Shown in pieces: positions 42,257 to 49,147 of a stretch of 49,147 nucleotides of DNA. The first letter of the stretch is position 1, and each line of letters begins with the position of its first letter. Location: positions 1 to 49,147 of the forward strand of contig JAHDKR010000060.1 of assembly GCA_018436785.1 (NCBI GenBank), read 5' to 3'. Both the position numbers and the translations under genes were made by a program. Below the pieces are notes generated by a model. It had not been told where the DNA came from. It made no database searches and saw only the letters and a program-made list of their open reading frames with translations. Source of the stretch: Synergistaceae bacterium. Its GTDB lineage: Bacteria; Synergistota; Synergistia; Synergistales; Aminobacteriaceae.

Positions 42257-42933
42257 ACAGGAACCTTTTCTTTGCACCTTCTCTCCTCGCTGCGGATATC
42301 CTCAATATGGAGCGTTCTATCTCTTCGTTGGAAGGCGAACATGATTGGCTCCACGTGGATGTTATGGACGGATGTTTTGTACCGAATATAACCTTTGGCC
42401 CGGGATTTGTTTCTGCGCTGCGGAAGAGATTCCCCCAGGAGACTCTCGACGTCCATCTCATGATCGAGCACCCTGAATTGCTTCTTGATGATTTTTTGGC
42501 AGCAGGCGCCGATTATCTGACCATTCATGCAGAAGCGGATCATCATATTCACAGGACCCTGTCGCGGATTCGGGAAAGGGGGGGCAAGGCCGGTATTTCA
42601 ATCAACCCGGGAACTTCGGAGGAGATTCTCCGTCCGTTGCTTCCATTTGTTGATCTTGTTCTTGTCATGTCGGTTAATCCTGGTTTTGGGGGACAATCAT
42701 TTATCGGATCCGTCATGGAAAAGGTGACCATGCTCTCCAGATGGAGAACCGCAGGCCACTATTCCTATCTCATTGAAATGGACGGTGGTATCGGGAGGCA
42801 GAATGCGGCTATGGTGGCTCTGGGAGGGACCGACGTTCTTGTAATGGGAAGCGCGGTCTTTGGTACCCCTGAACCTGCCCGAACCCTGCGCGAAATACGA
42901 ACACTTGTTAAGGAGGCAACAGATCGTGCCTGA
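42253..42933 (+). CDS. rpe: Ribulose-phosphate 3-epimerase
   Basis: 226 aa TIM barrel. The ATG overlaps the previous stop (ATGA). Conserved elements: APSLLAADILNMERSI, HVDVMDGCFVPNITFGP (catalytic Asp and metal His/Asp), DVHLMIEHPE, MSVNPGFGGQSFI and the C-terminal EMDGGIGRQNA with VMGSAVFG. It interconverts ribulose 5-phosphate and xylulose 5-phosphate in the pentose phosphate pathway. Its last 8 bases overlap the start of the RodZ-like gene. Confidence 0.96.
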   Translation: MNRNLFFAPSLLAADILNMERSISSLEGEHDWLHVDVMDGCFVPNITFGPGFVSALRKRFPQETLDVHLMIEHPELLLDDFLAAGADYLTIHAEADHHIHRTLSRIRERGGKAGISINPGTSEEILRPLLPFVDLVLVMSVNPGFGGQSFIGSVMEKVTMLSRWRTAGHYSYLIEMDGGIGRQNAAMVALGGTDVLVMGSAVFGTPEPARTLREIRTLVKEATDRA

Positions 42934-43867
42934 AGAAAGAGAAAACATGCTCCAAGAGGCTGGAAGAGAAATTCAACGCAAGAGAGAACAACTGGGACTT
43001 AGTCTCGAGGACGTCCACGAGGGAACAAAAATACGAATTAACTTTTTACAGGGAATCGAACAAGGAGACTACTCGGGTTTTCCTGGAACAGTGTACGTTC
43101 GAGGATTTATCCGGACATATCTGCAGTTCCTTGGCGCGGAAGAACTCTGGGGCGATTTTCTTCCGATGCTTTCAGAGGGAGTCGAAAAAAAGCGACCGGA
43201 AGAGCCTGTTATTGGAACATGTACCCCTCCGACGAGGGGTTTTAAACCTGCTTCTAAATTTTGGGTTTTCGTTCTTCTTTTGCTGATCGTTTTGGGGTCG
43301 GGATGGTATGTTTGGTATTCGTGGGAACAGAGCGGCGTTTCCCTCTTTTCACTGAACAATGATCGGGAATCTGTGTCCGAAGAAGAACAGTCTGAAAACG
43401 AAGGGAACGGACGAACTTCAGAACAGAGCCTAACCCTTGAACCCCCTGCTGAAACGTCTGATCCTCAATCAGGTGAAATCAGTGGAGATTCATCTATGGC
43501 AATCGGGGCTCCTGATACGCATCCGACTTTTGTTCTCCCTCCCACAGCTGCGGAGCTTGTAGGCGTTGCGGAAACACCTGTTGCTACGCCGACGCCTGTA
43601 GTTGCAGAAAAGAAGGAGAAAGAGCTGGTTATCACGGCCAACGCCGATTGCTGGGTACGTGTTCGTCAAGGAACCAAAACGGTGTTTGAGCGTACGATGC
43701 GATCCGGAGATACTGCCGATTTTAAGGTAACTGAAAGACTGAGTGTTACTTTTGGACGGGGAAGCGCCATTAAAGTGACATGGAACGGCAAGGATTTAGG
43801 GGCTCCCGGACGAGGAGTCGAAAGAATATTTTATGATCCGGACGGAACAACGGGAAGGTTCGATTAG
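42926..43867 (+). CDS. RodZ-like cytoskeletal/morphogenesis protein
   Basis: About 313 aa from a GTG at 42926 behind AAGGAGG inside the end of rpe. The N-terminal helix-turn-helix (about 8-80) has 'LGLSLEDVHEGTKIRINFLQGIEQGDYSGFPG' elements and VYVRGFIRTYLQFLG, the RodZ hallmark. One TM helix (about 112-130, FWVFVLLLLIVLGSGWYVWY) leads to an acidic linker and a C-terminal beta domain of DUF4115 type ('CWVRVRQGTKTVFERTM', 'KVTWNGKDLG'). RodZ links MreB to the membrane and sets rod shape. It overlaps rimO by one base. Confidence 0.9.
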   Translation: MPEERENMLQEAGREIQRKREQLGLSLEDVHEGTKIRINFLQGIEQGDYSGFPGTVYVRGFIRTYLQFLGAEELWGDFLPMLSEGVEKKRPEEPVIGTCTPPTRGFKPASKFWVFVLLLLIVLGSGWYVWYSWEQSGVSLFSLNNDRESVSEEEQSENEGNGRTSEQSLTLEPPAETSDPQSGEISGDSSMAIGAPDTHPTFVLPPTAAELVGVAETPVATPTPVVAEKKEKELVITANADCWVRVRQGTKTVFERTMRSGDTADFKVTERLSVTFGRGSAIKVTWNGKDLGAPGRGVERIFYDPDGTTGRFD

Positions 43868-45159
43868 TGAAAGTTTATCTAATCAGTTTAGGATGCGCAA
43901 AGAACTCCGTGGACAGCGAAAAGCTCCTCGGAGTTCTTCAAGCTTTCGGAGTGCCTGTTGTGCACGATATTGCCGAGGCCGATATCGCCATTGTGAACAC
44001 ATGCGGCTTTATTCAGTCTGCCGTCGAGGAGAATGTTAATGTTATCCTCGATCTTGAGTCAATGAAAGAAAAAGGGCTTCTTAAAAAAATCGGCGTAGTC
44101 GGTTGCCTTGTCAACAGATATGGCGACGAGTTGAAAAAAGAGCTTCCAACGGTTGATTTGTGGGCAAAAGCTGAAGAGTGGGGGAACGTTGCCGCCTTTT
44201 TCGGAGGAAGTATGACCTTCGAGGGGAAAAGGGGTATTCTACAAGAAACGCGCCCTTGGTCACGCTATCTAAAAGTGGGTGAAGGGTGCGACACTTTTTG
44301 TTCTTACTGCACTATCCCTTCGATTAGAGGAAAGGCTCGCAGCATTCCTCTTCCTGAACTTCTCCAAGAAGCGCAAAGCCTTGTTCAGAACGGAGCGAAG
44401 GAACTATGTCTTGTAGGACAGGATCTTACAATTTACGGAAGAGATCTTTACGGAGATGATGGACTTCGTACGCTTTTGCGAGCTCTTGACGCTGAGCTTC
44501 CGGAAGAAGTTTGGATTCGCATGCTGTATCTTCATCCTTCAAGAATAGACGAATCATTCATTGATATGGTTGCCGAGAATCCGAGAATTTTGTCCTATCT
44601 GGACATACCGATACAACACATTGATGATGAGATTTTGCACAGAATGAACCGTCCGGACAAAGAGGGACACATTCGTCGTATATTTGCTTACGCGAGGAGC
44701 GTCGATCCGCTCTTTGCGCTTCGTACAACGATTATTACCGGTTTCCCGGGGGAAACCGAGCGACAGTTCAACAAAGTGCTCAATTTTCTTGAAGAGGCCG
44801 AAATAGATCGCGTTGGTGCATTTATGTATTCTCCCGAAGAGGGAACGCCGGCGGCTCAAATGGAGGGACAGGTCGATGCGTCGGTAAAAAACAGCCGCTA
44901 CGACCGTTTAATGACGCTACAGGCTGAGATATCCCTGGAGAGACAACGACTTTTTTTAGGACGTACGCTTTCAATTCTGGTCGATGAAATCAGCCAGGAC
45001 GACGGATTTGCATGGGGGCGTTCCTACAGAGATGCTCCCGAGGTTGATGGTCTCGTAGGCGTTGCCGAAGGCGCCGGGTTGACAGAGGGAGCTTTTGTGG
45101 AGGTGTTGATAACAGATGCTGAAGAACATGATCTCTTCGCGGAAATATCAGGGAACTAA
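43867..45159 (+). CDS. rimO: Ribosomal protein S12 methylthiotransferase RimO
   Basis: 430 aa, GTG start overlapping the previous stop (TAGTG). The UPF0004 domain has cluster cysteines C10 (LGCAKN), C46 (NTCGF) and C80 (VGCLVNRY). The radical SAM motif is C141-x3-C145-x2-C148 in GCDTFCSYCTIPSIRG. A C-terminal TRAM domain (about 365-428) binds the substrate. It adds a methylthio group to the conserved Asp of ribosomal protein S12. The LGCAKNSVDSE start separates it from the tRNA-modifying MiaB and MtaB. It overlaps pgpA by 44 bases. Confidence 0.96.
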   Translation: MKVYLISLGCAKNSVDSEKLLGVLQAFGVPVVHDIAEADIAIVNTCGFIQSAVEENVNVILDLESMKEKGLLKKIGVVGCLVNRYGDELKKELPTVDLWAKAEEWGNVAAFFGGSMTFEGKRGILQETRPWSRYLKVGEGCDTFCSYCTIPSIRGKARSIPLPELLQEAQSLVQNGAKELCLVGQDLTIYGRDLYGDDGLRTLLRALDAELPEEVWIRMLYLHPSRIDESFIDMVAENPRILSYLDIPIQHIDDEILHRMNRPDKEGHIRRIFAYARSVDPLFALRTTIITGFPGETERQFNKVLNFLEEAEIDRVGAFMYSPEEGTPAAQMEGQVDASVKNSRYDRLMTLQAEISLERQRLFLGRTLSILVDEISQDDGFAWGRSYRDAPEVDGLVGVAEGAGLTEGAFVEVLITDAEEHDLFAEISGN

Positions 45160-45607
45160 AGATATCGCATGGTGTATCAGCACTCTTTGCGGATTGGGTT
45201 TTTTCTCTTCGATGCCGGGAACCCTCGGGTCGGTAGCGGCGTTTCTTTTCTTTGTTGTCATTCCTGTTCCGTGGTACCTGATTCTTGCTACAGCCATTTT
45301 GGGAGTCTCTGTGTCGCAGCTATATTCCAAAAGAATCGGCGTCGAAGATCCGAAGGAAGTAATTATTGACGAAGTTGTCGGCGTCTGGATAGCAATGTAT
45401 GGAATGCCCTCCGGTTTTTTTCTCCCAGCGCTCTTTCTTTTCCGGGTTGTGGATATATTGAAGCCGTTTCCTGTGAACGCCTCGGAAAAACTTCCCGGAG
45501 GATGGGGAATAATGGCGGACGATATCGTCGGAGGCATTCTCGTCAATCTACTCCTGACCTTTATCCGCTGGCTCTACATCGGAGGCGGCTGGAGTCATAT
45601 CCTGTAA
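45116..45607 (+). CDS. pgpA: Phosphatidylglycerophosphatase A
   Basis: 163 aa. The ATG at 45116 is the first possible start because a stop lies two codons upstream; GGAGG at 45099-45103 is a little far, and the ATG at 45128 is an alternative. GFFSSMPGTLGSVAAF, then VIIDEVVGVWIAM and FRVVDILKPFPV with GGWGIMADDIVGG are family signatures; the Asp/Glu residues bind magnesium. Three or four membrane helices. It dephosphorylates phosphatidylglycerophosphate to phosphatidylglycerol in the inner membrane. Confidence 0.94.
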   Translation: MLKNMISSRKYQGTKDIAWCISTLCGLGFFSSMPGTLGSVAAFLFFVVIPVPWYLILATAILGVSVSQLYSKRIGVEDPKEVIIDEVVGVWIAMYGMPSGFFLPALFLFRVVDILKPFPVNASEKLPGGWGIMADDIVGGILVNLLLTFIRWLYIGGGWSHIL

Positions 45608-45644
45608 AAAGGAACGACGGCTTTTCGGAAAAAGGAGGCATACC

Positions 45645-46862
45645 ATGAAACAGGCAGTCCTCATTGCCCTTGGTGATGAACTTCTCAGCGGTGCACGTCG
45701 CGAGGGGAATTGCGGATGGCTCGCGAATCGTCTTGCTCTTGCAGGGTGGAAAGTTCTCCGGATGGAAATCATACCCGACGGACTCGGAGCGCTGGAGGAC
45801 ACTCTGGCTCTTTGGGCTGGAAAAACGGACCTTATTGTCATCTCAGGAGGGCTCGGGCCAACACATGATGATTGCACAAGGAAGGCCCTTGCACGGTTTT
45901 TGAACGCCCCGCTTCAGGTGAACGCGGAAGCATATAACAGAATTTTAGCACGATATCCTTCCGAGATGAGAGAGAACCTTGAATTATGCAGAATTTCTCA
46001 GGGCTCAGTTCCTGAAGGCGCCCAGGCTATACATAACCCGCGCGGCTCCGCTCTTGGTATATCCTTTCTGATGGAAGGGACAAAGATCTGCGCCTTTCCG
46101 GGTGTTCCCGATGAGTTCAAAGCAATGGCTGAGCAGGAACTTGCCTGCGAGATGTCTGTAAGTGACTGCAGGATGCGTTCACTCATTGTTGTCGGATGGC
46201 CGGAGAGTCTTTTGAAAGACCGAATTGCTCCTGTGGTTGACGATCCCTCCCTCCATATTTCCATTCTCCCCTCTTCCGGAACAGTGGAAATTATTCTCAG
46301 AGGAGAACCTGTTCGCATAGAATGCGCGGCTCGCACGTTACGAGAGCTCCTCCCTGGCGACTGCCTGCCGGAAGGCTGTTTTTCCGTAGCAGAGGATCTC
46401 CTTCGAGAGGCCCGGAAAAGAAACGTCACACTTGCCTTTGCGGAATCATGCACTGGAGGTCTTCTTGGGGCTGCGCTCACAGACATCTCAGGGAGTTCGG
46501 ATGTGTTTTTAGGAAGCGCAGTCTGTTACAGTAACAGCGCAAAAACACATATACTCTCAGTTTCAGACGAGCTGCTTGAGAGTTTTGGGGCTGTAAGTTC
46601 CGAGTGCGCGATCGCCATGGCGAAGGGTGCTTTGAATCAGTTTGGCTCCGAGTTGGCGCTCTCTGTCACAGGAGTCGCGGGACCAGGAGGCGGCTCTGAA
46701 GAAAAACCGGTAGGCGCCGTCTGGTTCGCTCTTGCAGGTCTTTGCGGCGAACGTGCATTTTTGCATCATTTCCCCGGGGACAGACTCCAGATACGTAGAA
46801 GTGCGATGAATACAGGGCTTTTGCTGCTCCGGAAAACGGTAATGGAGTTGAACATTCTATGA
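45645..46862 (+). CDS. cinA: CinA-like nicotinamide-nucleotide amidase / competence-damage protein
   Basis: 405 aa with AAAAAGGAGG before the ATG. The N-terminal MoCF-like domain (about 5-170) has ALGDELLSGARREGNCGWLA, VISGGLGPTHDD and FPGVPDEFKAM. The C-terminal CinA domain (about 245-400) has TLAFAESCTGGLLGAALTD, YSNSAKTHILSV and SVTGVAGPGGGS. The C-terminal domain deamidates NMN in pyridine nucleotide recycling; the N-terminal domain can act as an ADP-ribose pyrophosphatase. The order pgpA-cinA-thpR-recA is widely conserved. The stop overlaps the thpR start (ATGA). Confidence 0.95.
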   Translation: MKQAVLIALGDELLSGARREGNCGWLANRLALAGWKVLRMEIIPDGLGALEDTLALWAGKTDLIVISGGLGPTHDDCTRKALARFLNAPLQVNAEAYNRILARYPSEMRENLELCRISQGSVPEGAQAIHNPRGSALGISFLMEGTKICAFPGVPDEFKAMAEQELACEMSVSDCRMRSLIVVGWPESLLKDRIAPVVDDPSLHISILPSSGTVEIILRGEPVRIECAARTLRELLPGDCLPEGCFSVAEDLLREARKRNVTLAFAESCTGGLLGAALTDISGSSDVFLGSAVCYSNSAKTHILSVSDELLESFGAVSSECAIAMAKGALNQFGSELALSVTGVAGPGGGSEEKPVGAVWFALAGLCGERAFLHHFPGDRLQIRRSAMNTGLLLLRKTVMELNIL

Positions 46863-47437
46863 ATGGAATACTGCGTTCTTTCTTTTGCATCGAGTTGCCT
46901 CCTGCAGTACAAAAGAAACTTTGGCAAACTGTGGACACCCTTCGTTTAGTTTTGCCGGATTTGAAATGGGTATCGGCGAACGCCCTCCACATAACGCTCA
47001 AGTTTCTCGGCGAACAGGAGCAACGGCTGCTCGAGGATCTTATGCGATCATTTGAGAAAAGAATTGCTTCTTCCGGGCAAGATGTGATAGCTCTTTCCTC
47101 TTCCGCTCTCGGTGCTTTCCCAAATATACGAACGGCCCGAACTCTTTTTGCCGAACTGTGCGGCGATCTTGTCCCGCTGAAAGCTATTGCGTCAATTGTT
47201 GAAGATGTGAGTGCGGAACATGGAATTCCACGAGAAAAAAGACCTTTCAAGCCTCACATAACACTTGCGAGAACGCGCCGTACGGAAACAGTGATAATAT
47301 CCCCAAAAGATATCCCTCTTTTCAGTAAAATAGAGTGGCAAGCGACATCGGTAACGTTGATGAAAAGTTCTCTGACACCCGCCGGCCCAATCTATACCCC
47401 TCTAAAAATCTGGGAATTCCCGGCGAAAGTTTTTTGA
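46859..47437 (+). CDS. thpR: RNA 2',3'-cyclic phosphodiesterase (2H family, 'LigT')
   Basis: 192 aa. The two 2H-phosphoesterase motifs are HITLKFLG (about residues 41-48) and HITLAR (about 136-141), spaced as usual for ThpR. RSFFCIELPP at the start is also characteristic. It opens 2',3'-cyclic phosphates on RNA ends to 2'-phosphates and can ligate tRNA halves in vitro. The ATG overlaps the cinA stop. The recA promoter lies across its last codons. Confidence 0.93.
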   Translation: MNGILRSFFCIELPPAVQKKLWQTVDTLRLVLPDLKWVSANALHITLKFLGEQEQRLLEDLMRSFEKRIASSGQDVIALSSSALGAFPNIRTARTLFAELCGDLVPLKAIASIVEDVSAEHGIPREKRPFKPHITLARTRRTETVIISPKDIPLFSKIEWQATSVTLMKSSLTPAGPIYTPLKIWEFPAKVF

Positions 47438-47463
47438 TAGGAACACGACTTTTCCTGTACAAT
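47434..47463 (+). promoter_or_regulatory. recA promoter
   Basis: TTGATA (47434-47439), an 18-bp spacer and TACAAT (47458-47463), beginning inside the thpR stop codon region. I see neither an E. coli-type (CTG-N10-CAG) nor a clear Gram-positive-type (GAAC-N4-GTTC) LexA box in or near it. Confidence 0.65.
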
Positions 47464-47496
47464 ACTACTGTTCATATTCTGGAAGGAGGAATTTGT

Positions 47497-48642
47497 TTGG
47501 CGAAGAAGAAAACTCCTCAGACGCGTGACGACGTTCTTGAACTTGCCATTGAGGATATCCGCAGCAAATTTGGAGAAGGCTCCATAATGCGTCTCGGAGA
47601 TTCCTTTAAAGCGGCTGTTGAGGTTATTTCAACAGGTATTCTCCCTTTGGATGTGGCTCTGGGTATCGGTGGCCTTCCCCGTGGTCGTATCGTTGAAATT
47701 TTCGGGCCTGAAGGCTCCGGGAAAACAACCGTAGCTCTGCATGCCGTTGCTGAAGCGCAGAAAGCCGGAGGAGTTGCCGCCTTTATTGACGCTGAACATG
47801 CTCTGGACCCGAGACTTGCGCATAATCTCGGCGTTGACGTGCAGTCCTTATATATCGCACAGCCCGACAGCGGAGAACAGGCTCTTTACGTTTTGGACAC
47901 GCTGGTTCGCAGCAGCGCCGTTGATATTGTGGTTATCGATTCAGTCGCTGCTCTGACCCCGCAGGCGGAAATAGACGGTAAGATCGGAGATAGCCAGGTA
48001 GGCCTTCAGGCTCGTCTTATGTCCTATGCTCTCAGACGACTGACCTCAGCAATTTCGAAAAGCAACTGCGTCGTGGTTTTTATAAACCAGTTGCGCGCAA
48101 AAATCAGCACAGGCTATTCGCAGGGGCCTCAAGAAACGACAACCGGAGGGCGCGCTCTCAAATTTTATAGCTCTGTGCGGATAGAAGTAAAACGGGGGAA
48201 AGGCGTTAGTAAAGGAGACGACACAATCGGGCATGAACTATGGATGAAGGTTGTCAAAAACAAGCAAGCGCCACCCTTCAAAACCGGCCACTGTACTCTG
48301 CTCTATGGGAAGGGACTTCCTAAGGGCATGTCGATTCTCGACATGGCCATCGACTTTAATGTTGTAAAAAGAAAAGGCTCATGGCTTGCTTATAAAGGAG
48401 AAACATTAGGCCAGGGGAAAGATACCGTTGCGCAGTATATTGAAGAACATCCTGACCTGATGCAGGAGATTTCCGCAGAAGTACTTGCTGTTACCTCAGA
48501 AGGACTCTCGCTTGCACTTTCGGAACATGAGTCTCCTCTTCCTCTTGAGGATGATGAAAATTCCGTTCCTTCTCTTTCAATCGAAGACGGAATTCTTGAA
48601 CTCGACGAAGAGGTAGAAACCGGAGACGAAGAAGAAAAATAA
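47497..48642 (+). CDS. recA: RecA recombinase
   Basis: 381 aa from a TTG at 47497, six bases after GGAGGA; the frame is open upstream but that part overlaps thpR. Walker A is GPEGSGKT (70-77), Walker B IVVIDSVAALTPQAEI, loop L2 around STGYSQGPQETTTGG, and FINQLRAKI is present. The C-terminal ~45 residues are long and acidic (EDDENSVPSL, DEEVETGDEEEK), a longer tail than usual. RecA forms filaments on single-stranded DNA for recombination and SOS induction. It is last in the series that begins at rimO or earlier, with an extra own promoter. Confidence 0.97.
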   Translation: MAKKKTPQTRDDVLELAIEDIRSKFGEGSIMRLGDSFKAAVEVISTGILPLDVALGIGGLPRGRIVEIFGPEGSGKTTVALHAVAEAQKAGGVAAFIDAEHALDPRLAHNLGVDVQSLYIAQPDSGEQALYVLDTLVRSSAVDIVVIDSVAALTPQAEIDGKIGDSQVGLQARLMSYALRRLTSAISKSNCVVVFINQLRAKISTGYSQGPQETTTGGRALKFYSSVRIEVKRGKGVSKGDDTIGHELWMKVVKNKQAPPFKTGHCTLLYGKGLPKGMSILDMAIDFNVVKRKGSWLAYKGETLGQGKDTVAQYIEEHPDLMQEISAEVLAVTSEGLSLALSEHESPLPLEDDENSVPSLSIEDGILELDEEVETGDEEEK

Positions 48643-48789
48643 CAATAAGGGGAAAAGCTTTATAAATAACCAGCTTGTGCTTTTATAGTTAGATACTATC
48701 TTTAAATAATGCTAATAGCGATTCTTATTCTTCGCTTATTATCTCTAGCAGATTGCATGACTCTTCATTGCAATTACAGGATGTTTGCG
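48643..48789 (+). other. A/T-rich stretch upstream of the rRNA promoter
   Basis: No gene. It is strongly A/T-rich near the rRNA promoter, as for UP elements. An 11-bp palindrome AGATACTATCT and an inverted repeat TTGCA...TGCAA occur. A weak stem AAAAGC/GCTTTT after recA might end its transcript, but it is not convincing. Confidence 0.4.
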
Positions 48790-48818
48790 TTGACAACATC
48801 TGGTACGTCAGGTATCAT
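48790..48818 (+). promoter_or_regulatory. rRNA operon promoter
   Basis: Consensus TTGACA (48790-48795), a 17-bp spacer and TATCAT (48813-48818), about 105 bases upstream of mature 16S rRNA. The leader contains a 6-bp hairpin (TCGGGT/ACCCGA, 48849-48863) and a boxA-like AGAACCTTGACAGTTT stretch that may bind antitermination factors. Confidence 0.85.
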
Positions 48819-48923
48819 ACTCTAGCACTTTGGTTGAGGCCAAGTGTTTCGGGTGTGACCCGAGCAGAACCTTGACAGTTTTATAAGAGCGAGAAGAAGA
48901 GGTAAAGAGGCGTTCCGAGAAAT

Positions 48924-49147
48924 ATATTCGAGAGTTTGATCCTGGCTCAGGACGAACGCTGGCGGCGTGCTTAACACATGCAAGTTGAACGGGCGATATT
49001 GGAAGCTTGCTGAAGATATCGTTAGTAGCGGACGGGTGAGTAATGCATGAGGACCTGCCTGCCGGAGGGGGACAACAGTTGGAAACGGCTGCTAATACCC
49101 CGTATGCCGAGAGGTGAAAGGAATGGAGACATTCCGCCGGGAGAGGG
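48924..49147 (+). rRNA. 16S ribosomal RNA, 5' part (cut by the window edge)
   Basis: The universal 5' region is present: AGAGTTTGATCCTGGCTCAG at 48931-48950, then GACGAACGCTGGCGGCGTGC, AACACATGCAAGTTGAACG and GGACGGGTGAGTAATGCATG. The 5' end is set by analogy with E. coli numbering (AGAGTTTGAT begins at nucleotide 8). About 224 nt are inside the window. The variable parts fit Synergistota as far as memory allows. Confidence 0.97.

Overview
The window reads as bacterial chromosome from the phylum Synergistota (Synergistetes). The evidence is the start of a 16S rRNA gene at the right edge, peptide and amino-acid catabolism genes (two C69 dipeptidases, two glutamate dehydrogenases), an archaeal-type phosphoglycerate mutase, a CDC48-like double AAA ATPase and a selenocysteine-type gene. 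This assignment is inference from gene content and partial 16S; I could not run a search. The gene order is dense, with many ATGA, TTGA and TAGTG overlaps. I see no insertion sequence, prophage, CRISPR array or tRNA.

Layout. Positions 1-330 are an unresolved edge. A secreted M48 peptidase (minus) is followed by threonine synthase and a signalling operon at 2.3-6.8 kb: an HDOD protein, a cytosolic hybrid kinase with receiver and Hpt domains, and a receiver-GGDEF cyclase. This looks like a phosphorelay that ends in cyclic-di-GMP synthesis. Next come a soluble lytic transglycosylase, the CDC48-like ATPase and an aminotransferase (both minus), then apgM, a YhaM-like HD nuclease and an RluA-type pseudouridine synthase.

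Positions 15.8-19.0 kb hold a short gene with an in-frame UGA and a bacterial SECIS-like hairpin (a likely selenoprotein), an intact glutamate dehydrogenase and a second glutamate dehydrogenase broken by a one-base frameshift.

Positions 19.1-28.8 kb form a minus-strand peptide/amino-acid block. In transcription order it holds a secreted C69 dipeptidase, a CitA/DcuS-like kinase with a solute-binding-type sensor, its CitB-like regulator, a second secreted C69 dipeptidase, a secreted DUF6305-like protein, a large permease, a 56-aa membrane protein and a membrane-anchored AstE/AspA-type deacylase. I read it as a sensed peptide-degradation and uptake module and consider it the best candidate for an undescribed system.

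Positions 28.9-38.2 kb carry a PEP/pyruvate-binding-domain protein, asnS, a degenerate CobB/CbiA-like protein without its catalytic cysteine, a HAD hydrolase, a MocR-type regulator whose PLP lysine is glutamine, a small membrane protein, a GntR/FadR regulator and a stand-alone DegT aminotransferase.

Positions 38.2-48.6 kb are a conserved housekeeping series: yugP, DUF6391, rsmB, a PASTA protein without a kinase, rpe, a RodZ-like protein, rimO, pgpA, cinA, thpR and recA. An rRNA promoter and the first ~220 nt of 16S rRNA finish the window.
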